Origin: Polynucleobacter sp. 30F-ANTBAC
GTDB taxonomy: Bacteria; Pseudomonadota; Gammaproteobacteria; Burkholderiales; Burkholderiaceae
Assembly (NCBI RefSeq): GCF_018882385.1
Contig: NZ_JACVON010000001.1
Coordinates: forward strand, 852,942-916,941
DNA length: 64,000 nucleotides
Direction of reading: 5' to 3'
Shown here: one piece after another, positions 29,033 to 39,906 of the stretch
Position numbering within the stretch: the first letter of the stretch is position 1
Layout of the letters: the number at the start of each line of letters is the position of its first letter
The notes under the pieces: generated by a model
What the model was told of the DNA's origin: nothing
Seen by the model: the letters and a program-made list of their open reading frames with translations, nothing else
Database searches by the model: none
Made by a program: the position numbers and the translations under genes

Positions 29033-29069
29033 GGTAAGCCGTATCATAAGAAAAATTGATTTTAGCGCT

Positions 29070-29525
29070 ATGACAAACACAACATCTCCAAATAATTTAA
29101 GAGACATGGGTCTCAAGGTAACTGTACCTCGGATGAAGATACTGGAGTTCTTTCATCAGAACCGCCACAAGCACTTCAGCGCCGAAGACATCTATCTTGC
29201 CATGGTTGCAGATGGTATGGATGTCGGACTAGCAACAGTCTACCGTGTTCTGACCCAATTTGAGCAAGCTGGGATACTTTTACGCAATCATTTTGAATCC
29301 GGCAAGGCAGAGGGTAAGGCGATTTTTGAGCTCAATGAAGGGGATCACCACGACCACCTCGTTTGCGTCGACTGTGGCCACGTTGAGGAGTTTGTAGACC
29401 CTGCCATTGAGAAAAGGCAGCACGAAATTGCCAAAAACCTAGGTTTTGAGATCGTTGACCATGCTTTAGCGATTTATGGCAGTTGTAACAAGAAAAGCTG
29501 CCCTAACAAGAAAAAAGCCAAATAA
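29070..29525 (+). CDS. fur: Ferric uptake regulator
   Basis: Fur is the iron-responsive repressor. The 151-aa protein (MTNTTSPNNLRDMGLKVTVP) has the winged helix RMKILEFFHQ / HFSAEDIYLAM / VGLATVYRVLTQFEQAG. The metal-binding region is GDHHDHLVCVDCGHVEEFVD, with a second CNKKSCPNKK pair near the C-terminus. The frame is open upstream to 28899, but this would lie inside divergent bamE, so the ATG at 29070 is used. Only 37 bp separate the two starts, so their promoters must overlap the opposite gene's 5' region. Confidence 0.96.
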   Translation: MTNTTSPNNLRDMGLKVTVPRMKILEFFHQNRHKHFSAEDIYLAMVADGMDVGLATVYRVLTQFEQAGILLRNHFESGKAEGKAIFELNEGDHHDHLVCVDCGHVEEFVDPAIEKRQHEIAKNLGFEIVDHALAIYGSCNKKSCPNKKKAK

Positions 29526-29559
29526 AGCCCATAAATCAATATTTTTTGACCTTCCTAGT

Positions 29560-29587
29560 AAAAAGCCCGCATTTCAGCGGGCTTTTT
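29560..29587. terminator. Bidirectional terminator between fur and gap
   Basis: AAAAAGCCCGC-ATTTCA-GCGGGCTTTTT lies between convergent genes and works in both directions. Confidence 0.92.
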
Positions 29588-29619
29588 CGTTAAATAAGGC
29601 TCATGTTGAGTTTTTAGAC

Positions 29620-30633
29620 TTATTTGGCTTCCATCAATGCTTTTGTCGCATTCAACATCTGGCAGCTATAGCCCCACTCGTTGTCATACCAAGAAAGAAT
29701 CTTCACCAACTTACCGTCTTTTGATACGCGTGTTTGCGTGCTGTCAAAAATACTTGGGCGGGGATCATGATTGAAGTCGATAGAAACCAAAGGCAAGGTG
29801 TTATAACCCAAAATACCTTTGAGTTGACCTTCGCTCGCCTTTTTGATGATGTCATTTACAGCTTCAACCGTTGTAGCTTTGCTTGGTGTGAAAGTTAAAT
29901 CAACTACCGATACGTTAATTGTTGGTACGCGCATCGCAAAACCATCAAACTTGCCTTGTAACTCTGGCAATACCAAACCAACCGCTGCAGCGGCGCCCGT
30001 CTTTGTAGGAATCATGCTCATTGTGGCTGAGCGAGCACGGCGCATATCGCTGTGATACACATCGGTTAATACTTGGTCATTGGTATACGCATGAATGGTA
30101 GTCATCAAACCGGACTCAATACCAATCGATTCTAGGAGCGGCTTCACAACAGGTGCCAAACAGTTGGTCGTGCAGCTAGCATTGGAAATCACTTGATCCG
30201 TTGATTTAAGAACTTGATGATTCACGCCATACACAATCGTTGCATCCACATCCTTACCACCTGGAGCAGAAATAATCACTTTCTTGGCGCCCTGTTGAAT
30301 GTGAACCATGGCTTTTTCTTTAGAAGTAAAAGCACCTGAGCATTCCAAAACGACGTCAACACCTAAATCACCCCAATTGGTTTCTAAAGGGTTACGTGTT
30401 GAGAACATCTTCACACGATCACCATTGATAATCAAATGATCACCATCAACAGTCACTGTGCCAGGGAAGCGACCATGAGCAGAGTCGTACTGAGTTAAGT
30501 GTGCATTAATATCAATACCACCCAAACCGTTGATCGCAACTACTTTGATGTCATCGCGCTTCTCTTCATAGATAGCACGAACCACCATACGACCAATACG
30601 ACCATAACCGTTAATAGCAACCTTAATTGTCAT
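29620..30633 (-). CDS. gap: Glyceraldehyde-3-phosphate dehydrogenase, type I
   Basis: This NAD-dependent glycolytic/Calvin-type enzyme is 337 aa from the ATG at 30633 ([20 protein letters not shown]). An ATG two codons upstream is also possible. The catalytic motif [12 protein letters not shown] is intact, with [20 protein letters not shown] before it, and [20 protein letters not shown] and [13 protein letters not shown] near the end. It follows tkt on the same strand, a common pairing of pentose-phosphate and glycolytic genes. Confidence 0.97.
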   Translation of the reverse strand: MTIKVAINGYGRIGRMVVRAIYEEKRDDIKVVAINGLGGIDINAHLTQYDSAHGRFPGTVTVDGDHLIINGDRVKMFSTRNPLETNWGDLGVDVVLECSGAFTSKEKAMVHIQQGAKKVIISAPGGKDVDATIVYGVNHQVLKSTDQVISNASCTTNCLAPVVKPLLESIGIESGLMTTIHAYTNDQVLTDVYHSDMRRARSATMSMIPTKTGAAAAVGLVLPELQGKFDGFAMRVPTINVSVVDLTFTPSKATTVEAVNDIIKKASEGQLKGILGYNTLPLVSIDFNHDPRPSIFDSTQTRVSKDGKLVKILSWYDNEWGYSCQMLNATKALMEAK

Positions 30634-30704
30634 CACCAACTCCCTCTAATTAAATTCTGTTTCACTATTTTTAAATCAACTGACTATGCATTGTTATCAT
30701 CGAT

Positions 30705-32684
30705 TTAAATGCATTGACGAACTGTTTTAGCAACAGCTTCTGCGGTTAAACCAAAGTGTTTGTAAAGCACGCCAGCCGGTGCAGACTCACCAAAGGTATC
30801 CACACCATGCACAGCCGAACATGCATACTTCCACCAGTAATCTGTGACGCCGGCCTCAATCGCAATGCGTGGCAGTCCCGCTGGCAGCACTGAATCTTTA
30901 TAAGCTTTGCTTTGTTTATCAAAAACGCTAGTTGATGGCATTGAAACGATTCGTACGGCAATGCCTTCCTTCTTTAGAAGTTCCGCTGTTTCTAATGCGA
31001 TCGCCACTTCAGAACCCGTAGCTATTAATACAGCTTGCGCATTTTTATCATCGCGCATCACATAACCGCCCTTATAAATGGCTTGAGTTTGTTTTGCATC
31101 ACGCTTCACAAATGGGCAATTCTGACGGCTAAAAATGAGGCTGGATGGGCCATTGTGACGCTTCACCGCAGACGCCCAAGCCACTGCACTCTCGGTGGTG
31201 TCACATGGACGCCAAACATCCATATGAGGAATCAAACGTAAACTAGCCACATGCTCGACAGATTGATGCGTTGGACCATCTTCCCCCAAACCAATCGAAT
31301 CATGTGTAAACACAAAGATGCTACGAATCTTCATTAACGCAGCCATACGCAAAGCATTACGGCTGTAGTCAGAGAATGTTAAGAATGTTGCGCCAAATGG
31401 AATGTATCCGCCATGAAGAGCTATACCATTCATGATGGCACTCATACCAAATTCGCGCACGCCGTAGTTAATGTGATTACCCCATTGATCACCACGAACT
31501 GCTTTGCATGTTGACCAATTGGTTAAGTTGGATCCTGTTAAGTCTGCTGAACCACCCATGAATTCAGGAAGAGCTGGCGCCAATGCTTCAATTGCATTTT
31601 GGCTGGCCTTACGCGTGGCAATGGTCTCTGCTTTGGTGGCGCAGCTAGCTAAATAAGCTTCTACTGTTTTATCAAAGTTAGCTGGCAACTCACCTGCCAT
31701 ACGTCGCTCAAACTCTTTTGCTTCTTGTGGGTATTTAGAGCGGTAAGCTCCAAATTTACTATTCCACTCCGCCTCAGTAGCAGCGCCTTTGCGCTTCGCA
31801 TCCCAAGCATCATAAACATCTTGAGGAATTTCAAATGGAGGGTGATTCCAACCAATCGCTGCTCGTGTGGCAGCGATTTCAGCAGCACCCAATGGCGCGC
31901 CGTGTACTTTATCGGTACCGGCTAAATTCGGTGATCCTTGACCAATCGATGTCTTACAACAAATGAAAGTTGGCTTGTCACTTTTCTTAGCTTTAGCAAT
32001 TGCACTGGCCACAGCATCCGCATCATGACCATTGACATTGCGAATCACATTCCAACCATAAGCCTCAAAACGCTTAGGCGTGTCTTCTGCAAACCAGTTA
32101 ACCACCTTACCATCAATCGAGATACCGTTGTCATCCCACAAAGCAATGAGCTTGTTTAATTTCAACGTACCAGCTAAAGAGCAAGCTTCGTGGCTAATGC
32201 CTTCCATCAAACAACCATCACCCATAAATACATAAGTGTGATGATCCACAATATCCAAGCCTGGCTTGTTAAATTCTTGAGCTAATAATTTTTCCGCCAA
32301 AGCCATACCCACTGCATTGGTAATACCTTGACCTAGAGGACCTGTTGTTGTCTCGACACCTGGCGTAATACCGTACTCCGGATGACCCGCTGTTTTACTA
32401 TGCAACTGACGGAAGTTCTTTAACTCCTGCATCGGTAAATCGTAGCCGGTTAAGTGCAACAGCGCATAAAGCAACATCGAGCCGTGACCATTGGATAAAA
32501 CAAAACGATCGCGATTCATCCAAAGTGGATTTTTAGGGTTGTGTTGGAGATGCTCTCCCCAAAGACCTACTGCAATTTCGGCCATACCCATGGGCATACC
32601 AGGGTGACCAGAGTTAGCTTGTTGAACTGCATCCATTGCTAGTGCGCGAATTGCGTTAGCCATGTTGGTTTGCTTAGAAGACAT
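30705..32684 (-). CDS. tkt: Transketolase
   Basis: This ThDP-dependent enzyme exchanges two-carbon units among sugar phosphates. The 659-aa protein has [20 protein letters not shown], the ThDP/Mg motif [20 protein letters not shown] with [16 protein letters not shown], and the second domain [17 protein letters not shown]. The pyrimidine-binding region is [21 protein letters not shown]. The C-terminus follows the family. It is divergent from rsmE and lies upstream of gap. Confidence 0.97.
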   Translation of the reverse strand: MSSKQTNMANAIRALAMDAVQQANSGHPGMPMGMAEIAVGLWGEHLQHNPKNPLWMNRDRFVLSNGHGSMLLYALLHLTGYDLPMQELKNFRQLHSKTAGHPEYGITPGVETTTGPLGQGITNAVGMALAEKLLAQEFNKPGLDIVDHHTYVFMGDGCLMEGISHEACSLAGTLKLNKLIALWDDNGISIDGKVVNWFAEDTPKRFEAYGWNVIRNVNGHDADAVASAIAKAKKSDKPTFICCKTSIGQGSPNLAGTDKVHGAPLGAAEIAATRAAIGWNHPPFEIPQDVYDAWDAKRKGAATEAEWNSKFGAYRSKYPQEAKEFERRMAGELPANFDKTVEAYLASCATKAETIATRKASQNAIEALAPALPEFMGGSADLTGSNLTNWSTCKAVRGDQWGNHINYGVREFGMSAIMNGIALHGGYIPFGATFLTFSDYSRNALRMAALMKIRSIFVFTHDSIGLGEDGPTHQSVEHVASLRLIPHMDVWRPCDTTESAVAWASAVKRHNGPSSLIFSRQNCPFVKRDAKQTQAIYKGGYVMRDDKNAQAVLIATGSEVAIALETAELLKKEGIAVRIVSMPSTSVFDKQSKAYKDSVLPAGLPRIAIEAGVTDYWWKYACSAVHGVDTFGESAPAGVLYKHFGLTAEAVAKTVRQCI

Positions 32685-32803
32685 TATTTTCCCTGCGGCG
32701 TGTGTTCGAATCAGTCACATTTCCACCGAAAAACAGAAGAAAAGTCCCAATCCTTCAAAGATCAACATTTTATCATTGGAGCCAGATACCTTATGATTGT
32801 TTT

Positions 32804-33556
32804 ATGTCACATTTTTATCTACCCGGCCCATGGCCCCAACAAGGCGTTGATCTCACGGATGAACTGATCCTCGATGTCAAACTGGCTCACCATTTAAGGG
32901 TTCGCAGAATCCAGGTTGGAGAAAGCTTCAAGGTCTTTGATGGGCAAGGCTTAAGTGCCAATGCGGTACTCACAGCCATGGATAAAAAGTCGGCAGCAGT
33001 TCGCTTATCTGAAATCCAAGAAAACCGTCGCTCTGAAACCAAAACTCCTATTACCCTGGCACAAGGCATGGCCAGCAGTGACAAAATGGACTGGTTGATC
33101 GAAAAATCGGTGGAATTGGGGATTTCTCATGTCATTCCCCTGCATACAGAACGCTCTGTGGTCCGCCTAGATGGAGAAAGATCCTCTAAGAAAGCCACTC
33201 ATTGGCAAGGTATTTTGGTTGCAGGATCTGAACAGTCGGGGCGAACTGTCATTCCAACCCTAGGCCCCATCCAAAATTTGCCTTTATGGTTATCCAGCCT
33301 GAACCCTCATGAGCCAAGTTTACGTTTGATGCTATCCCCTAGAGCCGACTCCAACTTATTGAGCGTTCTTAAACGATGCACACCTCAAGCGCTAACTCTT
33401 CTGATTGGCCCCGAAGGTGGTTTAAGTGATGCTGAGGAAGAACAGGCGAAGCGTGCAGGCTTTACTCCTGTATCGATGGGTTATCGTATTTTAAGAACAG
33501 AAACCGCTGGAATCGTAGCTTTATCAACGATTCATACGGTTTGGAATCAGTTTTAA
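32804..33556 (+). CDS. rsmE: 16S rRNA (uracil1498-N3)-methyltransferase
   Basis: RsmE methylates U1498 of 16S rRNA. From the ATG at 32804 it is 250 aa (MSHFYLPGPWPQQGVDLTDE). It has an N-terminal PUA-like part (HHLRVRRIQVGESFKVFDGQ) and a SPOUT domain with KMDWLIEKSVELGI, LLIGPEGGLSDAEEEQA and the knot-forming GYRILRTETAG. The frame is open to 32702 upstream, but the added residues do not match the family and lie in the divergent tkt promoter region. Confidence 0.94.
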   Translation: MSHFYLPGPWPQQGVDLTDELILDVKLAHHLRVRRIQVGESFKVFDGQGLSANAVLTAMDKKSAAVRLSEIQENRRSETKTPITLAQGMASSDKMDWLIEKSVELGISHVIPLHTERSVVRLDGERSSKKATHWQGILVAGSEQSGRTVIPTLGPIQNLPLWLSSLNPHEPSLRLMLSPRADSNLLSVLKRCTPQALTLLIGPEGGLSDAEEEQAKRAGFTPVSMGYRILRTETAGIVALSTIHTVWNQF

Positions 33557-33580
33557 CGACTACTTAACCGACGATCCATG

Positions 33581-33609
33581 AAAAAAGCCGCTGATTGAGC
33601 GGCTTTTTT
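33581..33609. terminator. Bidirectional terminator after rsmE
   Basis: AAAAAAGCCGCT-GATTG-AGCGGCTTTTTT is followed by TATT. It lies between rsmE and the convergent barstar-like gene. Confidence 0.92.
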
Positions 33610-33637
33610 ATTTAGTTAAGATCTTTTAAAGTCTTTT

Positions 33638-34180
33638 TTAAGAAAAAGAGTAAAAGATACGGCAAGATACACGACGATCAGCCCAAAAATCAACCGCATC
33701 ACGGAATACGTCCAATAAAGTCTCACGAGCTTCCTTGTCAAACTTGTGCGTACAAGGCAAACCCTCTAAAACAATCACGAATCCCGGCTGAGGACCAGAG
33801 CGATCCACCAAAGTTGTCAAAGAATTCAATAAATTATCAAAATTCTTGGCTTGCTGTCTAGGGAAGTGCAAACCATTTGCAATCGATTCCAAAACCTCTG
33901 ATTTGGTCAGCGCATGAGAACAATTCGCGTAAATAAAGTGCTGACCTAACTCGCCAGCCGCTTCCATCAAGTCTTCCGTACGAAAAGCGCGAATGGATTG
34001 AACAATATTGGTGCGAACAGCACGTAAAGCAGCAGTAGGTCCAGCTTCGCGAGCTGCTAATGCGGCTCTCCAAGTGGAGGTTGGCTTGATAGCCGTGCTA
34101 ACTGGTGCTGTTGCAGACGATACAGAACCACCCAGAACGGACTGGCCATAGAGGTTGTTTTCTGAAATATTCGTCATCAT
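33638..34180 (-). CDS. Barstar-like (barnase-inhibitor) family protein
   Basis: This roughly 180-aa protein has a C-terminal barstar-like domain. FIYANCSHALTKSEVLESIA begins it, then the region LHFPRQQAKNFDNLLNSLTT, which corresponds to the barstar helix that blocks RNases, then GFVIVLEGLP and the C-terminal strand VSCRIFYSFS. The N-terminal 60 residues are Ser/Thr/Ala-rich and then helical. No RNase toxin gene lies nearby, so it is either a free-standing inhibitor or has been recruited to another role. The start is the first of two adjacent ATGs, preceded by a weak SD-like stretch. Confidence 0.75.
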   Translation of the reverse strand: MMTNISENNLYGQSVLGGSVSSATAPVSTAIKPTSTWRAALAAREAGPTAALRAVRTNIVQSIRAFRTEDLMEAAGELGQHFIYANCSHALTKSEVLESIANGLHFPRQQAKNFDNLLNSLTTLVDRSGPQPGFVIVLEGLPCTHKFDKEARETLLDVFRDAVDFWADRRVSCRIFYSFS

Positions 34181-34226
34181 GATGGGGAGTAGAGTACCCT
34201 TTTTGAGCCCCAAAAACAAGTGACGG

Positions 34227-34290
34227 AATGGCTTATTTTAAATAAGCCATTGTTTTTTATATAAATTTAAATATGTGAGCGCACGCTCAC
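34227..34290. repeat. Two inverted repeats between maeB and the barstar-like gene
   Basis: AATGGCTTATTT-T-AAATAAGCCATT (34227-34251) is followed on the plus strand by GTTTTTTAT. GTGAGCG-CA-CGCTCAC is at 34275-34290. The second lies just after the maeB stop and may act as its terminator, although no T-run follows it on the minus strand. The first has its T-run on the plus strand, where no gene ends. Confidence 0.6.
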
Positions 34291-34305
34291 TATTAAAATT
34301 TCTGC

Positions 34306-36627
34306 CTATTTCTGCTGTGCAGCCTCTACGACAGCTAAGGTTGTCATATTCACAATCCTTCTAGAAGTAGCTGAGGGCGTCAAAATGTGCACTGGCTTAG
34401 CGGCGCCCAATAAGATTGGCCCAATAGCTACCCCATTACCAGCTGCAACCTTCAATAAGTTATAAGCAATATTAGCGGCATCAATGTTTGGCAAGACCAA
34501 TAAGTTGGCATCTCCCACCAAAGTTGAATCTGGCATGATGGTTTTGCGTAAATCAGCATCTAATGCGCAATCACCATGCATTTCTCCATCAACCTGTAAT
34601 TCAGGAGCCTGATCTTTTAGGATTGCCAAAGTGTCGCGCATTTTTTGTGCAGAAGCCGCCTGGCTAGAACCAAAATTAGAGTGTGACAACAAGGCAACTT
34701 TGGGAATGATTCCTAGAGAGCGCAACTCTTGAGCAGCCAAAATAGTTAATTCCGCCAATTCCTGAGCACTTGGATCAATATTGATATGCGTATCTACTAA
34801 GAATAATTGACGACCTGGCAACACAAGCCCATTCATAGCACCATAAACCTTTGCACCCGGCTCATGGCCAATGACTTGGTTGATGTAATGAAGATGAGCA
34901 CCTGTTTGCCCGATCGTACCGCAAATCAAACCATCGGCCTGACCTTTGTGAACCATTAAAGAGCCAATCAAGGTATTACGGCGGCGAACTTCTAGACGAG
35001 CATAAGACTCGGTAACACCAGCACGCTCTGTGAGGCGATGGTAAGTTTGCCAATAATCGCGGTAGCGATCATCTTGCTCTGGATTACAAATCTCCACATC
35101 AACGCCTGGCACCATGCGTAGACCAAAGCGCTCAATACGACGCGCGATCACTGATGGGCGACCAATCAAAATCGGGTTAGCAATCTTTTCGTCAATTAGG
35201 ACTTGAACAGCACGCAATACACGCTCATCCTCACCCTCAGAGAACACAATGCGCTTCTTAGCCATCGGTACTTTTTTAGCCACAGAAAATAAAGGCTTCA
35301 TTAAAGTGCCTGAGTGGTAAACAAATTGCTGCAACTGATCTTTGTAGGCTATGAAGTCCTTAATAGGCCGTGTTGCCACACCTGAATCCATCGCAGCCTT
35401 GGCTACCGCTGGCGCAATAATCGTAATTAAACGTGGGTCAAATGGTTTAGGAATTAAATACTCAGGACCAAATGAAAGATTGCTAGCGCCATAAGCAGAA
35501 GCCACTACATCACTTTGCTCAACCTGCGCCAACTCTGCCACAGCAGTCACGGCAGCAATTTCCATTTCGCGTGTAATCGTGGTTGCACCCACATCCAAAG
35601 CACCACGGAAAATAAATGGGAAACAAAGAACATTATTCACTTGGTTTGGATAATCTGTACGGCCTGTTGCAATAATGGCGTCATCACGCACTGCCTTAAC
35701 CTCTTCCGGAAGGATCTCAGGCGTTGGGTTAGCCAATGCAAAAACCAATGGCTTCGCAGCCATCTTTGCCACCATCTCTGGCTTTAAAACACCGCCCGCT
35801 GATAAGCCTAAGAAAACATCCGCACCTTCAATGATCTCAGCCAAGGTTCGCTGATTTGTTTCTTTAGCAAATGGATCCTTATCTGGATCCATTAATTCTT
35901 TACGGCCTTTGTAAACAACACCCGCTAAGTCGGTGACCCAAATATTTTCAATCGGCATACCCAGATCCACCAAAAGATCCAAACAAGCTAAAGCTGCCGC
36001 ACCAGCACCTGATGTAACCAGCTTCACTTTCTTAAGATCTTTACCAACGACTTTTAAGCCATTCATGATCGCAGCACCCACCACAATCGCTGTGCCATGC
36101 TGATCATCATGGAAGACCGGAATATTCATGCGCTCACGCAATTTACGCTCAATGTAGAAGCAATCTGGAGCTTTAATATCTTCTAAGTTAATACCGCCAA
36201 AAGTTGGCTCCATTGAAGCGATGATTTCAATTAACTTGTCCGGATCTTTTTCATTGATCTCGATGTCAAACACATCAATGCCCGCAAACTTTTTAAATAG
36301 AACGCCCTTACCTTCCATCACCGGCTTACTTGCCAATGGTCCAATATCTCCAAGACCCAAGACTGCTGTACCGTTAGTCACCACGCCCACGAGGTTGCCA
36401 CGGGATGTATAACGGAAGGCATTAGCAGAGTCTTTCACAATCTCTTCACAAGCCGCAGCAACACCCGGCGAATAAGCAAGCGCCAAGTCGCGCTGATTCA
36501 TCAACTGCTTGGTTGGGGCAATCGCAATCTTGCCTGGTGTTGGGAACTCATGGTACTCAAGCGCTGCTTTACGAAAATCTGCTTTTTGTTGCTCGTTTGA
36601 GTTTTTAGAATTTTTTTCTGTGGTCAT
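34306..36627 (-). CDS. maeB: NADP-dependent malic enzyme
   Basis: MaeB oxidatively decarboxylates malate to pyruvate. The 773-aa protein has an N-terminal malic-enzyme part ([75 protein letters not shown]). A C-terminal phosphotransacetylase-like domain follows (about 440-770; [45 protein letters not shown]). The latter is a regulatory domain typical of the large MaeB type. The ATG at 36627 ([14 protein letters not shown]) is preferred over an upstream ATG at 36654. Confidence 0.96.
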   Translation of the reverse strand: MTTEKNSKNSNEQQKADFRKAALEYHEFPTPGKIAIAPTKQLMNQRDLALAYSPGVAAACEEIVKDSANAFRYTSRGNLVGVVTNGTAVLGLGDIGPLASKPVMEGKGVLFKKFAGIDVFDIEINEKDPDKLIEIIASMEPTFGGINLEDIKAPDCFYIERKLRERMNIPVFHDDQHGTAIVVGAAIMNGLKVVGKDLKKVKLVTSGAGAAALACLDLLVDLGMPIENIWVTDLAGVVYKGRKELMDPDKDPFAKETNQRTLAEIIEGADVFLGLSAGGVLKPEMVAKMAAKPLVFALANPTPEILPEEVKAVRDDAIIATGRTDYPNQVNNVLCFPFIFRGALDVGATTITREMEIAAVTAVAELAQVEQSDVVASAYGASNLSFGPEYLIPKPFDPRLITIIAPAVAKAAMDSGVATRPIKDFIAYKDQLQQFVYHSGTLMKPLFSVAKKVPMAKKRIVFSEGEDERVLRAVQVLIDEKIANPILIGRPSVIARRIERFGLRMVPGVDVEICNPEQDDRYRDYWQTYHRLTERAGVTESYARLEVRRRNTLIGSLMVHKGQADGLICGTIGQTGAHLHYINQVIGHEPGAKVYGAMNGLVLPGRQLFLVDTHINIDPSAQELAELTILAAQELRSLGIIPKVALLSHSNFGSSQAASAQKMRDTLAILKDQAPELQVDGEMHGDCALDADLRKTIMPDSTLVGDANLLVLPNIDAANIAYNLLKVAAGNGVAIGPILLGAAKPVHILTPSATSRRIVNMTTLAVVEAAQQK

Positions 36628-36863
36628 TTTTATTAGTCTCTCAATACTCATCAATCAAGATGATGATTGTTGTTTGTCTATTTTTCTGATTACTGATTAT
36701 TTGTTGCTTGTCTCGTTCAAGTTCTTATTTTTTAATAAAAATTAATCTAATATTTTTAATATTTTTTACTTATTACCAGATTCTATTCCTCTTCAGGAAA
36801 GTATTCTTATTTCTTGTGGGATCTCCTGAGTCACGCATGAGGATTTAACCCTACAATAAAGCC

Positions 36864-37892
36864 ATGAACGAAAGACCCGAAACGAACCCGCTTGGTGAAT
36901 TTGACTTGATTGAGCGTTTTTTTAAGCGCCCCCTTAGCAACTCCAACCCTCAGATTCTTTTGGGAATTGGTGACGACTGCGCCCTGATTTCATGCAGCGC
37001 AAAAGATCAACCGGGTGCGCTAGCTATTAGCACCGATATGTTGATTGAAGGTCGCCACTTTTTACCAGGCGCAGATCCTGGTCTTTTAGGTCATAAAGCA
37101 CTAGCAGTCAATTTATCTGATCTGGCTGCCATGGGTGCAACACCCACCGCCTTCACCTTAGCGATTGCCATGCCGGAAGCTAAAGCAGAATGGCTGGAAG
37201 ATTTTTCGAATGGTTTGTTAAAGATAGCCAACCACTATCACTGCCCTCTCATTGGCGGTGACACAACAGCAGGGCCACTCACGATCAGCATTACGGTGTT
37301 TGGTCGAGTCAATCACACCCAAGCACTCCAACGGTCAAACGCTCAGTTGGGTGATGATATTTGGATCTCCGGCACGGTGGGTGATGCTCGCTTGGCACTA
37401 GGAGCCATTCGACAAGAATGGCTTTTGACCCCAGCAGAAATGGCTTTAGTTGCCCCTCGCATGCACGCCCCTACTCCACGAATCGTACTCGGACAAAAAC
37501 TGCTTGGCATAGCTCATGCTGCTGTTGATGTATCCGATGGCTTACTGGGAGATCTTTCCCACATCTTAAAAATGTCACAAGTCGGCGCAGAAATAGAGAT
37601 TGATCAGATACCCCGTTCTGACACCTTAAGCGAGCAAGCTCTTGAACGCCAGCGCTTATGCACATTGATGGGAGGGGATGACTATGAACTTTGTTTCACA
37701 GCACCAAGAGTTCATCGTAAAACTATTCAAAGTCTTGCCAAAGAGTTGGATTTAAATCTAACAAAGATTGGCGTTATTACGCCACCCACTCCAAGCTTGA
37801 TGATCTTGTTAGATGACAGCGGTCAGATCTTGCCTGCCGAAGAGAGCCAGCACTATCTCAATTCTTTTGATCACTTCAAGACCGCCACATAA
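36864..37892 (+). CDS. thiL: Thiamine-monophosphate kinase
   Basis: ThiL phosphorylates thiamine monophosphate to the cofactor thiamine diphosphate. The 342-aa protein begins GEFDLIERFF, with IGDDCALI at about 35, STDMLIEGRHFLPGADP, VNLSDLAAMGATPTAFTLAI, PLIGGDTTAGPLTISITVFG, VDVSDGLLGDLSHILK and GGDDYELCFTAP. All of these are phosphate/Mg motifs of the AIR-synthase fold. It converges with corA. In many betaproteobacteria thiL, pgpA and pncC form one cluster; here pyrF and corA lie between them. Confidence 0.96.
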   Translation: MNERPETNPLGEFDLIERFFKRPLSNSNPQILLGIGDDCALISCSAKDQPGALAISTDMLIEGRHFLPGADPGLLGHKALAVNLSDLAAMGATPTAFTLAIAMPEAKAEWLEDFSNGLLKIANHYHCPLIGGDTTAGPLTISITVFGRVNHTQALQRSNAQLGDDIWISGTVGDARLALGAIRQEWLLTPAEMALVAPRMHAPTPRIVLGQKLLGIAHAAVDVSDGLLGDLSHILKMSQVGAEIEIDQIPRSDTLSEQALERQRLCTLMGGDDYELCFTAPRVHRKTIQSLAKELDLNLTKIGVITPPTPSLMILLDDSGQILPAEESQHYLNSFDHFKTAT

Positions 37893-37903
37893 GCGCCGAA
37901 CAA

Positions 37904-38869
37904 CTACTTCATCCAACCTTTTTTGCGGAAATAGATCAAAGGGATCAAGGCTGAGATCAACATTATGCCAATGGCAAATGGGTAACCTATCGTTGAACGA
38001 AGCTCTGGCATGTGCGCAAAGTTCATTCCCCAGATACTAGCCAAGAGCGTTGGCGGCATCAATGCAACAGAAACCACCGAGAAGATCTTAATAATCTTAT
38101 TCTGGTTAATGTTAATAAAACCAACTGTGGCATCCATCAAGAAGTTAATCTTATCGAACAAGAAAGCCGTATGGTTCTCTAAGGAATCAATGTCTCGCAA
38201 AATCTGACGAGCTTCTTCTTGTTGCTCATCGGACAACAACTTGCTGCGCATTAAGAATGACAAGGCACGACGCGTATCCATCACATTGCGTCGAATGCGC
38301 CCGTTCAAGTCTTCCTCTTTTGCAATCGTTTCCAAAACACCTGCTGCATCGGTATCCGTCACATCATGTGACAAAACACGCTTACCGGCTTCTTCCAGGT
38401 TCTCATAAACCTCTTCCAAAGCATCAGCAGAATATTCAGCATCTGTTGAATATAGATCCAATAAAACATCTTTAGCGTTTCTAACTGATCCAGGGCGCAA
38501 GCGAGCACGCAGTCTAACCAAACGGAAAACTGGTAAATCCTGCTCATGAATCGAAAATAAAATGTTATCGGTTAAAACAAACGCCACACGCACGTTGCGT
38601 GGGTTTTCATCATCGTCCAAAATGAAATCGGTACGAATGTGTAAATGGCCGTCTTCTGCCTCGAAATAACGAGCAGAAGCTTCCAAGTCACCTAAATCTT
38701 CGAGTTCAGGAAGAGAAACGCCAAAAGCCTCTTTAATCCACTGAAGCTCTTCTTCTTCAGGATCTACAACATCAATCCATATTGGGTTGTGGTGTTTGAG
38801 TAATTCTTGACGATCATCGACCTGTTCCTGCGCGAGGCGACCTTTTTGTAGTACGAATAGGTTGATCAT
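37904..38869 (-). CDS. corA: CorA-type magnesium/cobalt transporter
   Basis: CorA is a pentameric inner-membrane channel for Mg2+ and Co2+. The 321-aa protein has a large N-terminal cytoplasmic domain, a long helical stalk (SFLMRSKLLSDEQQEEARQI region), TM1 with the signature ASIWGMNFAHMPEL, and TM2 (FAIGIMLISALIPLIYF) ending in a basic tail (RKKGWMK). The GMN motif is intact. No Mg riboswitch was seen upstream. It lies between convergent thiL and divergent pyrF. Confidence 0.96.
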   Translation of the reverse strand: MINLFVLQKGRLAQEQVDDRQELLKHHNPIWIDVVDPEEEELQWIKEAFGVSLPELEDLGDLEASARYFEAEDGHLHIRTDFILDDDENPRNVRVAFVLTDNILFSIHEQDLPVFRLVRLRARLRPGSVRNAKDVLLDLYSTDAEYSADALEEVYENLEEAGKRVLSHDVTDTDAAGVLETIAKEEDLNGRIRRNVMDTRRALSFLMRSKLLSDEQQEEARQILRDIDSLENHTAFLFDKINFLMDATVGFININQNKIIKIFSVVSVALMPPTLLASIWGMNFAHMPELRSTIGYPFAIGIMLISALIPLIYFRKKGWMK

Positions 38870-39034
38870 GCCGGGGCTCCGATCTTATTTTTCAACTATT
38901 TATGTTGAGGAGTTAGCCACAGGGGTTCGCGGAGTTTATCCTATAGTCTGCGAAAACTAAAGCATCCTTTTTAAATTCTCTTTAGATTTCCATGAGATAT
39001 TAATGAGATTGCATGAAAGATTGATGAAATACCC

Positions 39035-39889
39035 ATGAAAAACCGCCCTCTTTTTACTGAACAATTGAACGCTGCTTGGTCCTCACAAGACAGCATGCTC
39101 TGTGTGGGTCTTGATCCAGACCCGAAGCAACTCCCAGCCTCATTAAAGGGCGAAGGCGGCGCCATCTTGTCTTTCTGTCGTGCCATTGTGGATGCAACAG
39201 CGGATGTCGCATGTGCATTTAAGCCACAAATTGCGTATTTCGCATCTCAGGGTGCTGAAGACCAATTGGTTCAATTAATTGACTACATTCATCGTGAACA
39301 CCCGCAAGTGCCTGTTATTTTGGACTCCAAAAGGGGGGATATTGGCAGCACTGCCCAGCAATACGCCATTGAAGCGTTTGAGCGCTACAACGCTGATGCT
39401 GTCACGGTTAACCCCTACATGGGATTTGATTCAATTGAGCCCTACCTGCAATACTCGGATAGGGGCGTGATTGTGTTGTGCCGAACTTCCAATCCAGGGG
39501 GTTCAGATCTTCAGTTTTTAGAAGTGAATGAACAAAATAACCCTGCTAAAGAATTACTTTACCAACGTGTGGCGCGCTTAGCTGCGAGCCAGTGGAATAA
39601 AACAGGCCAATTGGGCCTTGTGGTTGGCGCCACCTTTCCAGAGGAAATCGCCAAGGTCCGATCTCTTGTGGGTGAGATGCCTTTATTGATCCCCGGAATT
39701 GGCGCTCAAGGTGGCGACATCCCTGCCACAGTTCGTGCCGGTGCCATTCAACACGCTCCAGGAACTGGCATGATCATCAACTCTTCTAGAGCCATTTTGT
39801 ATGCCAGTAAAGATCGTGACTTTGCTGATGCTGCCAGAAAGGTAGCGATCGCCACGCGTGATGCGCTGCGCGCTGCAAAATCAATCTAG
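39035..39889 (+). CDS. pyrF: Orotidine 5'-phosphate decarboxylase (type 2)
   Basis: PyrF makes UMP from orotidine monophosphate, the last step of de novo synthesis. The 284-aa protein is the longer type 2 form: [39 protein letters not shown], the catalytic [18 protein letters not shown] with the DxKxxD lysine/aspartates, and [11 protein letters not shown] with [12 protein letters not shown] for the phosphate. It is followed by pgpA after 17 bp and is probably co-transcribed. Divergent from corA. Confidence 0.96.
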   Translation: MKNRPLFTEQLNAAWSSQDSMLCVGLDPDPKQLPASLKGEGGAILSFCRAIVDATADVACAFKPQIAYFASQGAEDQLVQLIDYIHREHPQVPVILDSKRGDIGSTAQQYAIEAFERYNADAVTVNPYMGFDSIEPYLQYSDRGVIVLCRTSNPGGSDLQFLEVNEQNNPAKELLYQRVARLAASQWNKTGQLGLVVGATFPEEIAKVRSLVGEMPLLIPGIGAQGGDIPATVRAGAIQHAPGTGMIINSSRAILYASKDRDFADAARKVAIATRDALRAAKSI

Positions 39890-39906
39890 ATAAGAGCGTA
39901 AAACCC

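Noticed and set aside
32702..32803. Longer N-terminus of rsmE
   Set aside because: The added residues do not resemble the family and occupy the divergent tkt/rsmE promoter gap.
36655..36863. TPP riboswitch ahead of thiL
   Set aside because: A CCTGAG-like string is present, but the other conserved thi-box parts and stem layout were not found.
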